Below, piece by piece: positions 23,870 to 23,931 of a DNA stretch of 23,931 nt (within the stretch, counting starts at the first letter, position 1; every line of letters begins with the position of its first letter). The notes beneath the pieces are model-generated. The model had not been told where the DNA came from. It was given only the letters and a program-made list of their open reading frames with translations, and did no database searches. Position numbers and translations under genes: made by a program. The stretch covers positions 1 to 23,931 of the forward strand of contig JAFZWX010000196.1 of assembly GCA_017617145.1 (NCBI GenBank), in the 5' to 3' direction. The stretch comes from Treponema sp. (GTDB lineage Bacteria; Spirochaetota; Spirochaetia; Treponematales; Treponemataceae).

Positions 23870-23931
23870 ATGAGCAGAGGCGTAAGTGATAAGATAACTT
23901 TCAAACCGTACAGTCAGAGTGAGCAGTGGCT
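23870..23931 (+). CDS. Transposase N-terminus, cut by the window edge
   Basis: Only 20 codons are visible: MSRGVSDKITFKPYSQSEQW. The KITFKPYSQSEQWL pattern is that of the start of IS1182-type DDE transposases, which continue with a proline-rich LPPSL segment. The identification rests on this short match and on the neighbouring IS-like end, so the family is tentative. Confidence 0.6.
   Translation, partial: MSRGVSDKITFKPYSQSEQW

Larger units (their letters stand above)
23795..23931 (+). mobile_element. Left end of an insertion sequence, runs off the window
   Basis: GGGGCTGTCCAAAAAG at 23795-23810 has the look of an IS terminal repeat, and a transposase reading frame begins 75 bp further in. 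The right end and any target duplication lie outside, so the element boundary is inferred. Confidence 0.55.

Overview
The window looks like chromosomal DNA from a low-GC, diderm bacterium, most likely a spirochaete of the Treponema group. The basis is style rather than a marker gene: an AT-rich genome, many exported proteins and lipoproteins, apparent outer-membrane barrel domains, paired c-di-GMP enzymes and several spirochaete-type hypothetical proteins. No rRNA, tRNA, CRISPR array or phage gene was found. One insertion sequence begins at the right edge.

Layout, left to right. (1) 1-660: an exported protein cut by the window edge. (2) 850-3538: an HD-GYP phosphodiesterase and a GGDEF cyclase, both membrane-bound and apparently acting on c-di-GMP. 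(3) 3541-3630: a palindromic repeat between convergent genes. (4) 9594 down to 3635, minus strand: phosphoglycerate kinase, two exported DUF1266 paralogues and cysteine synthase. (5) 9883-10755: an orphan radical SAM/SPASM protein. (6) 13455 down to 10825, minus: an exported hypothetical protein, a NifS/IscS cysteine desulfurase and a lipoprotein. (7) 13539-15341: a beta-propeller apparently fused to a membrane barrel. (8) 18145 down to 15403, minus: two overlapping lipoprotein genes. (9) 22443 down to 18290, minus: an LPP20-like lipoprotein, a CsgG/TolB-like protein with coiled coil and barrel, and a stand-alone FAD synthetase. (10) 22739-23761: branched-chain aminotransferase. (11) 23795 to the end: the left end of a transposase-bearing insertion sequence.

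Much of the content concerns the cell envelope: three propeller, coiled-coil or barrel proteins, four lipoproteins and several secreted hypotheticals. The rest is core metabolism (pgk, cysK, nifS-type, ilvE, ribF-type) and second-messenger signalling.

The most unusual structure is outside the genes. Three of the four divergent intergenic regions carry a 100-130 bp imperfect palindrome (717-818, 9675-9804, 22526-22625) lying between the two outward-facing promoters. Their stems differ in sequence, but all share a short GCG(N)GAGC-type motif that leaves a GGA-against-GGA (or GGGA, GTGA) mismatch in the stem. In contrast, the three convergent junctions carry terminator-like hairpins. A second recurrent pattern is a -10 hexamer placed only 6-9 nt before the start codon with no ribosome binding site, which predicts many leaderless mRNAs.
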